Shown: positions 22,233 to 34,073 of the stretch, one piece after another
How positions within the stretch are numbered: position 1 is the first letter of the stretch
Layout of the letters: each line of letters begins with the position of its first letter
Assembly: GCA_025175895.1 (NCBI GenBank)
Contig: CM046001.1
Span: 54,249,719-54,313,718, forward strand
Source: Wurfbainia villosa
Lineage: Eukaryota; Streptophyta; Magnoliopsida; Zingiberales; Zingiberaceae
Reading direction: 5' to 3'
Length of the DNA stretch: 64,000 bases
Notes under the pieces: generated by a model
Databases searched by the model: none
Told to the model about the DNA's origin: nothing
What the model saw: only the letters and a program-made list of their open reading frames with translations
Translations under genes and position numbers: made by a program

Positions 22233-23033
22233 CTAGATAGACTTAAGCATGACTACTAGCGAAAAGGTCTCCTCATAATCGATACCCTCTTTCTGAGTAT
22301 ACCCTTTCACAACAAGCCTTGCTTTGAAGGTCTCAACCTTCCCGTCTATTCCTCTCTTTCTTTTGTAGATCCACTTGCATCCAATGGTTTTTACACCATT
22401 GGGTGGTTCTACTAGCTCCAAGACCTGATTTGAATCCATAGATTTTATCTCAGAATTCATGGCACTATGCCAAGATACCGCATCTTTATCTTGGATTGCC
22501 TCGTCATATGTCCAGGGATCAGGTTCATGTTCACCAGGGACCAAATCAGAAGATTCTCCCAAGAACATAAATGTATCAGGCTGTCTAACAACCCTCCCAC
22601 TACGATGAGGTATCACCTGTGTATCCTCTGTGACATGCGGTGCAGTCACTTGTGGTATATCCTCTTGTACCAGTGGTACTGAAGTAGTGACTTCCTCTCT
22701 CAATTCCTTCAGAACAATCTTACTCATGGGCTTGTGGTTCATCACATAGTCTTTTTCTAGAAATCTGGTGTTCGTGCTAACGATCACCCTCTGATCTCTA
22801 GGACTATAGAACAAACCACCTTTTGTTCCTCTAGGATAGCATACGAATATGCACATTTCTGTACGAGGTTCCAGCTTACCAGCATCTGCCTTCAGCATAT
22901 GTGCTGGACTCCCCCAAATATGAATATGTCTCAGACTAGGCTTTCGCCCAGTCCATAATTCTGTGGGAGTAGAAGGCACTGATTTAGATGGTACCAAGTT
23001 CAGAATATACATTGTCATATCCAGAGCATACCC
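22233..23033 (-). pseudogene. A1 integrase C-terminus and RT N-terminus
   Basis: Integrase end: YILNLVPSKSVPSTPTELW, the IWGSPAHM box and the GLFYSPRDQRVIVS region of the C-terminal domain. After an acidic, variable linker the RT starts with MDSNQVLELVEPP, GCKWIYKRKRGIDG and RLVVKGYTQKEGIDYEETFS. The stop at 22233 sits where A4 has a CGG codon: TAG needs two changes, C to T and G to A, at one CpG. Same frame as the pieces on either side. Confidence 0.85.
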
Positions 23034-24055
23034 TCAGAACGAATCTAGCAACTCAGAATAACTCATCGTCGATCTAACCATCTCCATAAGAGTCCTATTA
23101 TTTCTCTCCGCTACACCATTCTGTTGGGGTGAGCCAGATGCAGACAATTGGGATTGAATCCCAGCCTCTGATAAGTAATTCCTAAACTCTCCCAAGAGGT
23201 ACTTACCACTACGATCAGATCGTAGTGTCTTGATACTTTTACCTTGATGTTTCTCTATATCAGCCTTGAATTCTTTGAACCTGTCAAAGCATTCAGACTT
23301 ACAATGCATCAAATAAATGTATCCATATCTTGAATAATCATCTATAAAAGAGATGAAATATTCAAAACCACCTCTATCCTGGATAGACATAGGGTCACAC
23401 AAATCAAAATGAACCAATTCCAACACATCTTTGGCTCTATACCCCTTGGCCTTAAAAGGCTTGTTGGTCATTTTACCTTCCAAGCAAGATTCGCAGGTTG
23501 AGAAATCTTCCACCACTAAAGAACCCAGAGGTCCATCAGCTATCAACCTTTGAATTCTACTTAGGTTAATATGACCTAACCTTAGATGCCAAAGATATGT
23601 TTGGTTCATTTTCGAAGGTTCTTTTCTCTTATTAGAATTAGAAGATGAGTTGTTTACCTCTATTTGCATTGTGGGAGCTTTTGGTTCAAGGGTATATAAA
23701 TTTCCCATCAATGCACCAGAACAGATAATCTCCCTATTCCTTTTTATAACAACTCTGTCATTAAAAGAAATAGAATATCCATCCAAAAATAATTTAGAAA
23801 CTGAAATTAAATTCTTTCTAAATAAAGGCACATAAAGGCAATTTCTCAAAATCAAAGTTTTATTCCTATCGAAAGATAAATAAACATCTCCCACTACAAC
23901 AGCCGCCACCTTCGTAGCATCGCCCAAGTAAACGGTAATCTCCCCCTCAGCTAGTCGTTTGGTTTCCTGGAACCCCTGCAAAGTATTGCAGACATGATCA
24001 GTGGCTCCCGTATCTACACACCAAGTGCCGGTAGATAACACCGCTAAACATGTTT
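23034..24055 (-). pseudogene. A1 protease, zinc-binding and integrase core
   Basis: Aspartic protease with intact active site WCVDTGATDHVCN near the start. Next is the pre-integrase zinc domain (HLRLGHINLSRIQR...CESCLEGK, an HHCC pattern). The integrase core shows FDLCDPMS (first Asp), a second catalytic Asp in LRSDRSGK (usual SDRGGE altered) and NGVAERNNRTL with the Glu. Protease cuts the polyprotein; integrase inserts the cDNA. Ends at a TGA replacing Trp in DSF-W-GYAL. Confidence 0.88.
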
Positions 24056-24872
24056 TAACGACTAGGCCAAAAGATATACCTTTGTTCTGCTTCCTGTTGG
24101 GTCAATCCTTCTTCCAATGTCCAGTCTGCTTGCAAGTGAAGCACTTGCCTTTCAGCTTCTTCATTCCTCCCTGAGATCCTCCCGTCACCTTTGCTCCACC
24201 TTATTTCTTCTTCTTCTTGCCTTTCGGCTTAGAAGTCAAAACCTTCTGAGCAACCATGGCCTGAGCCTGAGCACTTTGACAAAAAAGCCCCTCTGCCACC
24301 TGGAGTTCTGTCAGAAGCTCTGCCAATGAATACAACCTTTTATTCATGTTGTAGTTCAGGTGAAACTGCTAAAAACTCCTAGGTAGAGACTAGAGAATGA
24401 TATCGACGTGGGTTTCCCCATCGATCTCAGCTCCAAGGACTTCCAGCTCATTCAAATGAGCCATCATCTTGAGAACATGATCCCTCACGGGTGTTCCCTC
24501 GATCATGGTGGTCGTCATCAAGTTTCTCTTGGCTTCTTGCCTAGCAGCCCGATTCTGGTGTCCGAAAAGCTCCTTGAGATTGAGCATCATGTCATAAGTA
24601 GTGGGCATGGCTTGATGCTGATGTTGCAATACATTTGACATAGAAGCCAAAATGTAACACCGCGCCATCTCATCAGCCTCAATCAACTTTTTATAACTCT
24701 CTTTCTCCTTTTCCCCAGAATCATCCGCAGGCTTAGGAGGACACTCTTCGAAGAGTACATACTTGTACTCCTCAGCAGTCAAGACAATATCAAGATTCCT
24801 TTTCCAATCAACATAATTGGGTCCAGTAAGTTTATTCTCTTTTAATATCACAGCAAGCGGGTTGAAAGTCAT
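24056..24872 (-). pseudogene. A1 gag with zinc knuckle
   Basis: Start at the ATG at 24870-24872, where MTFNPLAVILKENKLTGPNY begins; an open frame further upstream lacks this conservation. The helical capsid part includes WKRNLDIVL, ECPPKPADD, CYILASMSNVLQHQH and GAEIDGETHVDI. Nonsense codons occur at 24390 and at three further places. The zinc knuckle reads CFTCKQTGHWKKD followed by a stop exactly where the last Cys ligand belongs. Same frame as protease and pol, so the family makes one gag-pol polyprotein. Confidence 0.85.
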
Positions 24873-25915
24873 TTTGAAAAACCTAAGAATCACATAGATC
24901 AAAACTTTAGATTTCAAAAAATTATTGATTCCTCAAACAATAAAATTTTAAAATCAACCAACACCTCAAAACACCGAGAATATCGTATGCCACGATAGTG
25001 TGGACGTATACGAATTCTACATTTGTAAGAGGAGGTTTTACCCATTAATTTTATTATCCTATCAACCTAACTTTCTGACAAATAAAATTAATAGTTGGTT
25101 CCTCTTCGGCCCTACAAATAAAAACAGTGACTCCGATGGGGAGGATACTCCTATTTGCATCTAAGTGTTCACCATTACTCGATACTAAGGTAATTATCTC
25201 GGATTATGTGCCTTCCGATGGGGAAGTACATACGCTCCTAAATAATTTTCTATAACCATATTCGACCCTGTGATTCGCAAAACAAACTCATCCGATGGGG
25301 AGGAAGGCACTCAGAGCCGATGCACAAGTTTGTTTGCATCACATGTCAAATCATAATGGAGGCCATGGGAATTTAAAAAAATATCCCTCTCCCACTTAGT
25401 AATTTAAAATTGAGGAATTTTTCTAGCACACGACATGCATATCAAACAAGAAGCAATAAATATGAAAAAAAATATTTTCCAACTATTATGGCTTTTGTTC
25501 TCTAATATGTCTCCCATCATATTGCCATCTCGTCCGCTCCTCCCTACGCCATGTACAAGCCATCTGGATATCTGAGCCAAGAATAATTATTTTAATTTAC
25601 ATCCATCGATCCTATACTCCACGAGGGAGTGTACATGAAATCTAGATCGAAAGTAAACTAAAATAAAAGAGTGGCTAAACAATGTCGTACTTAATTACAA
25701 AAATTAAATACTAGCCTCGTCAACCCCGAGGATTCAAATAATAATACAATTACACACATCCAATCACATACACACACATATGGCCATAATAGTTGGATCT
25801 TATGCCTACAACCAAAAAGTTAGCATACGCACATCCTACTATCATCCGTCACATACAATATAAGATAAGTGCATAAAAATAACCGAATCCTAATCACACA
25901 AAATCGGAAACTGTG
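24873..25915 (-). other. A1 leader with three TCCGATGGGGA repeats
   Basis: About 1.04 kb between gag and PBS without an open frame. The plus strand carries TCCGATGGGGA three times without mismatch (25132-25142, 25214-25224, 25291-25301), about 80 bp apart. The motif is retained in the leaders of A2 and A4. The rest is AT-rich. Confidence 0.75.
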
Positions 25916-25927
25916 GCTCTGATACCA
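25916..25927 (-). other. A1 primer-binding site
   Basis: Minus-strand TGGTATCAGAGC, a perfect initiator-Met-type PBS, two bases from the LTR. Confidence 0.92.
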
Positions 25928-25929
25928 AT

Positions 25930-27764
25930 TGAAAGGTTTTATGGAGCTGAAGCTTCGCTTCTAACTTCACCTCGGTCGCTTGTGCATAGCGATCCTCTCA
26001 ATGTCCCCGGATAAAAAAAAATTAATCCAAGACGATAAGGGATTACCCAAGCAACCGATCCATCATCGTTCTATTCGATTAGAGTGGTCTCTTGAACAAA
26101 CTAGTTGTTCAAGCAACCTAACTCTTCTCCTCGATTAGCCGCGGAATAGATGATGTACGGATCACCAATTTTTGTGTTTATCTTCGGGTTCCAAGTAAAT
26201 TACCCACATGCAATTACATACATAATACAAAGAAACAAAAGAAAACTAAAACAAGAATTATACCTCTTGTTTACCTCAAGGTCTCTATTGTATATCCTTC
26301 CTCCTTTTGGACGTCATGTGGGCGACGATCTTTCAAAAGTCGAAGCCACCTAGATCACATTATTCCCTTCCTTGCTCGCTCCGAACAAAGGGAAGAATAA
26401 AACAAAACTTCTTCTCCTATCTAGAACCGACCACCAAGCCACCTTGCTTGGTGGTTGCCATCGGCCAAGGAGAGGAATAAGGAGCGTCGGCCAACCTTGA
26501 AGAAAGGTTGCCGCCGGCCAAAAGAGAGAGAGAGGGGGAGGAGTTGTCGGCCAATCTAGAGAGAGAGAGGGTGAGGCACCGTCGACCAAGAAGAGCCAAA
26601 ACCTAATCTTGCCGCCGCCCAATTGGAAGAAGACCAACCTTAGGTTGCCGCCCACCTCTTCTCTCAAGCTAACTCCAAACCCTAGCCGACCAAAACCTTG
26701 GAAGCAAAACCCTAATCTCCTCAAGATTAGTTGCTGCCCATGCCTTGGACTTCTATTTATAGATTTAGGCTTAAGCCTCCCTTTAATCTCCATCGTCGGA
26801 TCTAGAGATTCAATTCCCACTGTCGGATTTAGGGTTTCATTTTCCACCGTCGGATCTAGGCTCTATGAGGGTTTTAATAGGCTACAATAGAGACCATGAG
26901 GAGGAGTTGGATCTTGGCCACCCAATGGATCTAGCCCATATAAAGTCCGATCCATTAATGATAATTCATTCCACTAGAGGATTATCATTGATCTACCTCA
27001 CCAACCCCCATAAATAAATATGGGTTCCATATATTAATTGTACAAATATCTCCCCGTGTTTAAGATCTCGAATGTCCGTCAATTAATTAATTTACTGACA
27101 ATTAATTAATCAACATTTAACTCCATGAGTAGTACCACTCAACCTTATCATCATGCCAAACCAAGTCCACCTGCAGGGTTTACATGATGATCCTTATGAG
27201 CTCCTCATGGGGACATCATCATCCTAATATATAGGATACGATTTCCTCCTATAATCAACGACACACCATGTAAATAATATCATTTCCCAACTTACCAAGC
27301 CTATCGATTTACTCTATAAATCTCGTCCATTGGTAAATCAAAGAAATAAATACTAAGTACATGTGGCCATTATTATATCGGGATTAAGAGCATGTACACC
27401 ATAATATCCGAGGTCCGATTCGATTATGTAGTCAGCAATAAATTGAATCACCTCTAAGTCGGTCCTGCTCAATACACACAAAGTCTACTAGTGTAATTCT
27501 ATGGTCAAGACAGAACAATATCAAATTACACAACAACCATACCAATGGTTTGTCCAAAACCATCTCGGTTGTGAGCCTCTACTTATACTCTACAAGGAAC
27601 TGATAACATGATCTCCCGTGTGACACTACACACCATATTATCTACAATGTAATGTATCATACAATATGCATAACCATAAATATGCAAACAATCATCATGT
27701 GATTCTTATTTAAAAAATAAAAATGTTCATATAAAAGATAGAGTTTTCAATATACATCCCAACA
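25930..27764 (-). repeat. A1 5' LTR
   Basis: 1835 bp, plus strand TGAAAGGTTTTATGG...CATCCCAACA. Core promoter candidate CTATAAATAG on the minus strand at 26753-26762. Clearly paired with 19076-20916 along its length. Confidence 0.9.
26753..26762 (-). promoter_or_regulatory. TATA box in A1 5' LTR
   Basis: Minus-strand CTATAAATAG, a near-ideal plant TATA box, conserved in the A1 3' LTR (19905-19914) and in A2 (40687-40696). It should drive the genomic RNA of the element. Confidence 0.6.
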
Positions 27765-28538
27765 GAAGGTGCATCACAAGTAGGGGGAGCTTTAAAAGAA
27801 AACCCTAAAATAAAATTCAATAATGCACCTTCAAATTTTTATGTTAATAAACATGCTTTCAATTCACTTGCAATTGTGCATAATCATAAGGAGCATGCTA
27901 AAAATAATAGGCTTTATTGCTTATGTGCCAAATCATGCAATTTTAGAAATAAGGAGAAATTTGGGACTAATAACCCTAGAAAAATCCTATCTAGGGTGTC
28001 TATTAAGAAGGTAGAAGATCATTTAGGCATTAACTCTAAAAAGGATAGGCATATGCCTAGAAGAAATGGTAATGCTCAAAGACCAAATGAAAAATCAAAG
28101 ATTGGGCAATTAGAATGGGAGAATCAAGTCTTGAGGTCAAGACTTGAGAAATTAGAAAAGACCCTTAGGAAAATACAAAACCAAATGCAAGGGTTAAATA
28201 GTCAAAGCCTAGGGTCTAGGAGGCAAGGTTCATCCAAAGACAAGAAAGGTTTGGGTCACAAACCTAAGCCCAAGGAGACCTACCACAATGTTCCATTTGA
28301 TTATGGAACTCAACCTAGGTCTAAGAGAGCCAAGGTTACTAGAGAAGTCATCCCTAAGGTTGACCATGGCAAGTGCCTAGTGCCTAAGGATTCGAAGAAA
28401 CCTAAGGAAGCCACTAAGAAGGTTACAAGGGGAGTCACCCCTAGACTAAACCTAGGTAAGACCAAGATGACCAAGGCTTCTAAGCCTAGGAGGGTCATTA
28501 GAGAGTATCTAGGGAAGTCATCCCTAAGGAATACCTAG
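27765..28538 (+). pseudogene. C2 gag, C-terminal piece
   Basis: Continues the C2 gag frame across the A1 insertion. It reads ALKENPKIKFNNAPSNFY, a Cys/His-containing segment (HNHKEHAKNNRLYCLCAK), a predicted coiled coil (LEWENQVLRSRLEKLEKTL) and a very basic tail with VTREVIPK and VTRGVTPR boxes. A frameshift near 28500 ends it at 28538; C0 shows the natural end (YWVPRSV). It is open for more than 220 codons, the best-preserved part of C2. Confidence 0.75.
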
Positions 28539-29276
28539 TTAGATTGTGTCAACCTTGAATGAATGGGTAGTTAACCTAACCATAGCAAAGTAAGCACTTT
28601 ACGACATTTTCAAGGTTATGTGATACCTTGGAAGTGAAGTTTAATTTTAATCCTAAAGGATTTTAGGATGTGCCAATATAATAATGGAAGCTATGATAAA
28701 TTGATCAAATTGGCACAAATTAGGTCTAGAGGTCTTGTTGTGTCATTTTGGGTTTTTGGCACACTTGTGGGATAAGTGTTATTATGGAAAAATGAACTTA
28801 ATCCTAACAAATGGCAACTAATATTAAAATTTAGGTATTCTTATGTCTTATATTTTATTTGCCATGTCTTGATTGTCATATAACATGTCATGATATCATT
28901 CTTATTTTTAATCATATAAAATATCATGATCAAGCTTAGGGTTTATCTTTTATATCATGTGTATGTAGATTTAAACATATATCATGTCATCATGATTATT
29001 GGCACATGCTTATTTATGTTATCATTTATGTCATAATCATCATTTATGTCATAATCATCATTCATGCATTTAAGTTAATTAAAATTGATTTAAAGACTAT
29101 GGCATGACTTGAAGTCTCATGTATAAGGGAATCAAGTAGTGTTGCCTTAGAAAATGCATGAGGCCTTATATTAGGATGAACAAAAACCACATGTCACATT
29201 AAATTGACGTGTGTGTTTTCAAACACCCTAGACACATGAGATGCTAGGAAATGAGTTAAGTTCAAGGTGCATAGTA
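28539..29276 (+). other. C2 post-gag spacer, left part
   Basis: Non-coding and AT-rich, homologous to the C0 spacer. It includes two adjacent copies of TTTATGTCATAATCATCAT near 29030-29060. The last 160 bp (29118-29276) recur at 47821-47987 on the other side of B. No pol motif in any frame. Confidence 0.65.
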
Positions 29277-29672
29277 CCAACAATTGTGATGGAACCCGAG
29301 ACAAAGATGGATAGAACCCTAGGAACAAGTCGACAAGAGTTTGAGCCTTTACCAGCAACCAAGACTGGCATGAACAAAGACTACGAAAGAAGGAAACGCC
29401 ACACCAAGAAGGTGATAAGTTTCGATTGTTGAACACCACGAGATAGACTCGATAAGTTCAGAAGTTCCTTCAAGAACCAAGAGAACACAAAATCCTCACA
29501 GGGATGTTTACTCAAAACCAAGTTATCACAAATTCAAAATTATCTCCCTTATATAATGGGAACAAGCAAGAAAAAGACTTACATGCATGCATGCAAACAA
29601 GTAAGAGTACCAATGTTGAATGCAAGCAATTACACACTTAGAAACAAAAAAAAACTCCAAGTCTCCACACTT
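29277..29672 (-). repeat. B 3' LTR, distal part
   Basis: Matches 47111-47505 of the 5' LTR (both begin with the CCAACAATTGTGATGGAACC block). It is interrupted at CACTT (29668-29672) by A2 and resumes at 41636. A TATA-like CTTATATAA lies near 29550. The true terminus TG-TAGAACCCC is not present. Confidence 0.8.
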
Positions 29673-31446
29673 TGAAGGGTTGAAGCTTCGCTTCTTGCTT
29701 CGCTTCGATTGCATGTACATGGCGATCCTATCAAACATCCCCGAATAAAAAAAATTAATCCAGAGGAAGATGGATTACCAAAGTAACTGATCCATCATCG
29801 TGCTATTCGATTTGAGTGGTTGCTTGAACAAACTTGTTGTTCAAGCAACCTAACTCTTTTCCTCGATTAGCCGTGGAATAGATGATGTACGGATCGCCGG
29901 TTTTTGTGTTTATCTTCAGGGTCCATGATCATACAATTATAAACAAATTGCATAGAACAAGAAAGAAACTTAAACAATAATTATACCTCTTGTTTACCTC
30001 TTGATCTTCTATTGTATGACCTATCCTCTTCTTGAACATTATGTGGGCAATGATCTTCCAAGAAATGAAGCCACCTAGACCACCTTTTCTCCTTCTTGCT
30101 CGCTCCAACACAAGTTGTCCCCTTATCCTCCTCTTGGTCGAACACCCTTCTCCTTCTCCCTTGCTTGTGCCGCCCACCAAGGAGAGCTTCGCTTCCTTGT
30201 TGCCGCCGACCTAAGGGAGAACAAAGGGAAGAACCACCCACATAGGGAGGTTGTTGTCTCCAGCCAAAGAAGAAGGGTGAAAGCACCCTAACCACCGGTC
30301 ACCAAAAGATGGAGAGGGCTTCCCTTTGCTTGTATCCACCGACCCTTGCTTGAGGAAGAAGGGCGCTGACCACCAAAGGGAGGGGAGGGAGGAGGCGCCG
30401 GCCAAAAACCCTAATCGTTGGGTATTTGCCACCGGCCCTAGGAGGGGAGGAGGAGAAAAAATTATATTAAAAAAAACCTTTTTTCGCCCAAGCCTTGGAA
30501 TCTATTTATAGATTTCGTCCAAGCCTCCTTTTAATCGTGTCCGTTGGATCTAGGCTTCGTGAGGGTTTTAATAGGCTATAATAGGGACCATGAGGAGGAG
30601 TTGGATCTTGGCCACCTAATGGATCCAAATCCGATCCATTAATGATGATCCATTCCAAAAAAGCGATCATCATTGATCTACCTCACCAACCCCATAATTA
30701 TATATGGGCTCCACATATTAATTGTACAAATATCTCCCCGTGTTTAAGATATCGAATGTCCGTTAATCAATTAATTTACTGATAATTAATTAATTAACAT
30801 CTAACTCCATGAGTAGTACCACTCAACCTTATCATCATGCTAGACCAAGTCCACCTGCAGGATTTACATGATGATCCTTATGAGTTCCTCAAGGGGACAT
30901 CATCATCCTAATACATAGGATACGATTTTCTCTTATAATCAACGGCACACCATGTAAATAATATTATTTCCCAACTTACCGGGCCTATCGATTTAACACA
31001 TAAATCTCTCCCATTGGAAAATCAAAGAAATAAATATTAAGTACATGTGCCCGTTATTATATCGGGATTAAGAGCATGCACACCATAATATTTGAGGTCT
31101 GATTCAATTATGTAGTCAGCAATAAATTGAATCACCTCTAAATCGGTCCTGCTCAATACACACAAAGTGTACTAGTGTAATTCTATGGTCAAGATAAACC
31201 AATACCAAATTACACTACAACCATGCCAATGGTTTGTCCAAAACCATCTTGGTTGTGAGCCTCTACTTATACCCTACAAGGAACTGATAACATGATCTTC
31301 TGTGCGACACCACACACCATGTTATCGACAATGTAAAGTATTAGACAATATACATAACTATAAATAAGCAAACAATGATCATGTGATTCTTATTCCAAAA
31401 TGAAGATGTCCATACAAAGACTAGGCTTTCAGTATACATCCCAACA
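29673..31446 (-). repeat. A2 3' LTR
   Basis: 1774 bp, TGAAGGGTTG...CATCCCAACA on the plus strand. Includes the G/C-rich leader with GGAGGGGAGGGAGGAGGCGCCGG near 30390. The polypurine tract of the element (minus AGTGGGAGAT) follows at 31447-31456. Confidence 0.88.
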
Positions 31447-31456
31447 ATCTCCCACT

Positions 31457-32990
31457 ATACTAAAAAAATATGTTGCCATCATAGTACCATACATCTGATT
31501 CTCATTCCCTCCACATGCCTATCAAAAGCTCTCGCTTGAAGGGCCTTAGTGAAAGGATCTGCCAGGTAATCCTCTGATGCAATCTTGGTGACATCAACTT
31601 CTCCTCACTTTACGATCTCTCGTATCAGGTGGTACTTGCGCTCTATATGTTTACTTGCCTTATGGGCTCTTGGTTCCTTCGAGTTTGCAACTGCACCACT
31701 GTTATAACAATAAATTGTGATAGTTTTGGGCAAACCAAGAATCACATCCAAGTCCATCAAGAAGTTCCTGAGCCACACAGCTTCTTTAGCTGCCTCAGAG
31801 GCTGCCACATTCTCAGCTTCGATGGTGGAGTCCGCCATGCATTTCTGTTTGACACTCCACCATATAATGGCTCCACCTCCCAAAGTAAACACAAAACTCG
31901 AGGTAGACTTACTGTTATCCCTATCTTATTGGAAGTCAAAATCTTTGTAACCCACAAGGAGTAATTGATCTGCCTAGTATACCAGTAAATAATCCCTAGT
32001 CCTTCTCAAGTACTTCAATATATGCTTTACCGCAGTCTAATGTCCCTGTCCTGGATTACTCTAATATCTGTTAACCATGCCCACGGCAAAGCAGATATCC
32101 GGCCTCATACATAACATAGCATACATGAGGCTTCCTGCCGCCGAAGCATAAGGAACCGCCTTCATCTCCTCTATCTCTTTTGATGTTCTAGGACACATCT
32201 CTTTAGATAAAGGTACTCCATGCCTAAAAGGTAGAAAACCTTTCTTGGAGTTCTGCATGATAAAACAGGCCAAAATAGTGTCTATGTATGAAGCTTGAGA
32301 TAAACACAACATTTTTTTCTTACGATCCCTTATAACTTTGATCCCAAGGATGTATCCCACTTCTCCCAAGTCCTTTATATCAAACTGTTTGGATAACCAT
32401 ACCCTTACGTCTGACAACACTTTGACATTGTTGCCAATGAGCAAAATGTCATCTACGTATAGTACAAGAAATATCACTACGTTTCCGTCACATCTCTTGT
32501 ATACACCAGACTCATCCGGACTTTGAATAAATCCATATGACTGGATTACCTCATTAAAACGGATGTTTCAAGATCTCGAAGCTTGCTTCAATCCATAAAT
32601 GGACTGATTAAGCTTGCACATAAGATGCTCTTTGCCCTTTGCAATGAATCCCTCTGGTTGCTCCATATAGATATTTTCCTCAAGACTTCCATTAAGGAAA
32701 GTTGTCTTGACATCCATCTGCCACACCTCATAATCCATATGAGTAGCAATACATAAGAGAATCCGAATAGACTTAAGCATGGCTACCGGTGAAAAGGTCT
32801 CCTCATATTCGATACCCTCTTTCTGAGTATACCCTTTCGTAACAAGCCTTGCTTTAAAGGTCTCAACCTTCCTGTCTGTTCCTCTCTTTCTTTTATAGAT
32901 CCACTTGCATCCAATGGCTTTTACACCATTGGGTGGTTCTACTAGATACCAGACCTGATTTGAATCCATAGATTCTAACTCAGAATTCAT
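31457..32990 (-). pseudogene. A2 reverse transcriptase and RNase H
   Basis: RT: GCKWIYKRKRGTDR, VWQMDVKTTFLNGSL, LYVDDILLIGNNVK, KDLGEVGYILGIKV. RNase H: FTLGGGAIIWWSVKQK, MADSTIEAENVA and ITIYCYNSGAVANS, where the Asp of YCDNSGA is Tyr. The YVDD box is intact. The three open pieces (31605-31892, 32061-32477, 32568-32990) share one frame and are separated by stops. Confidence 0.82.
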
Positions 32991-34068
32991 TGTCCTTTGC
33001 TAAGATATCGTATCTTTATCTTGGATTGCCTCATCATATATCCAGGGATCATATTCATGTTCGCCAAGGACCAAATCAGAAGATTCTCCCAAGAACATAA
33101 ATTTATCAGTTTGTCTAACAACCCTCCTAATACAATGAGATATCACCTGTGTATCCTTTGTAACACGCGGTGCAGTCACTTGTGGTATATCCTCTTATAC
33201 TGTTGGTACTGAAGTAGTGACTTCCCCTCTCATTTCCTCCAGAACAATCTTGCTCATGGGCTTGTGGTTCATCACATAGTCTTCCTCTAAAAATCGGGCA
33301 TTCATGCTAACGATCACCTTCTGATCTCTAGGACTATAGAACAAACTACCTTTCGTTCCTCTAGGATAGCCTATTAACAAGCGCATTTCTGTACGAGGTT
33401 CCAGCTTACCAGCATCTATCTTCAGCACATGTGTTGGACTCCCCAAATCCGAATATATCTCAGACTAGGCTTTTGCCCAGTCCACAATTCTATGGGAGTT
33501 GAAGGTACTAATTTAGATGGTACCAAGTTCAGAATATACACTGTCATATCCAGAGCATACCCCCAGAACGAATCTGGTATATCAGAATAACTCATCATCG
33601 ATCTAACCATCTCCATAAGAGTCATATTCCTTCGCTCCGCCACACCATTCTGCTGGGGTGTTCTAGATGTAGACAGTTGGGATTGAATCCCAGCCTCTGA
33701 TAAGTAACTGCTAAACACTCCCAAGAGGTACTCACCACCACAATCAGATCATAGTGTCTTGATACTTTTACCTTGATATTTCTCCACATCAGCCTTGAAT
33801 TCTTTGAACCTATCAAAGCATTCAGACTTGCGACGCATCAAGTAAATGTATCCATATCTTGAATAATCGTCTATAAAAGAGATGAAGTATTCAAAACCAC
33901 CTCTAGCCTGGATAGACATAGGACCACACAAATCAGAATAAACCAATTCCAACACATCTTTAGCTCTATACCCCTTGGCCTTAAAAGACCTCTTGGTCAT
34001 TTTACTTTCCAAGTAAGATTCACAGGTTGGGAAATCTTCCACCACTAATGAACCCAAAGGTCTATCAA
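32991..34068 (-). pseudogene. A2 integrase
   Basis: Core with SDLCGPMSIQARGGF and FIDDYSRYGYIYL, a degraded second catalytic region, then PQQNGVAERRNMTLMEMVRS with the Glu and the C-terminal YPRGTKGSLFYSPRDQKV box. A frameshift lies near 33430 and another near 33740. Solo LTR G interrupts it at CTATC (34069-34073), just after the HHCC-domain end (SYLESKMTKRSF, with one Cys ligand replaced by Tyr). Confidence 0.8.
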
Positions 34069-34073
34069 CTATC

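Larger units (their letters stand above)
19076..27764 (-). mobile_element. A1: full-length Tork/Angela-like copia element
   Basis: 8689 bp on the minus strand. LTRs 19076-20916 and 25930-27764 (1841 and 1835 bp, ends TG...CA), PBS 25916-25927, polypurine tract next to the 3' LTR, and one gag-pol frame between. A perfect target duplication GAAGG flanks it (19071-19075 and 27765-27769), so it inserted once and has not recombined. The target is the C2 gag frame, which stays in frame when the element is ignored. In the first 110 bp of the two LTRs I count eight substitutions, all transitions, plus a length difference in a poly-A run. Confidence 0.92.
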
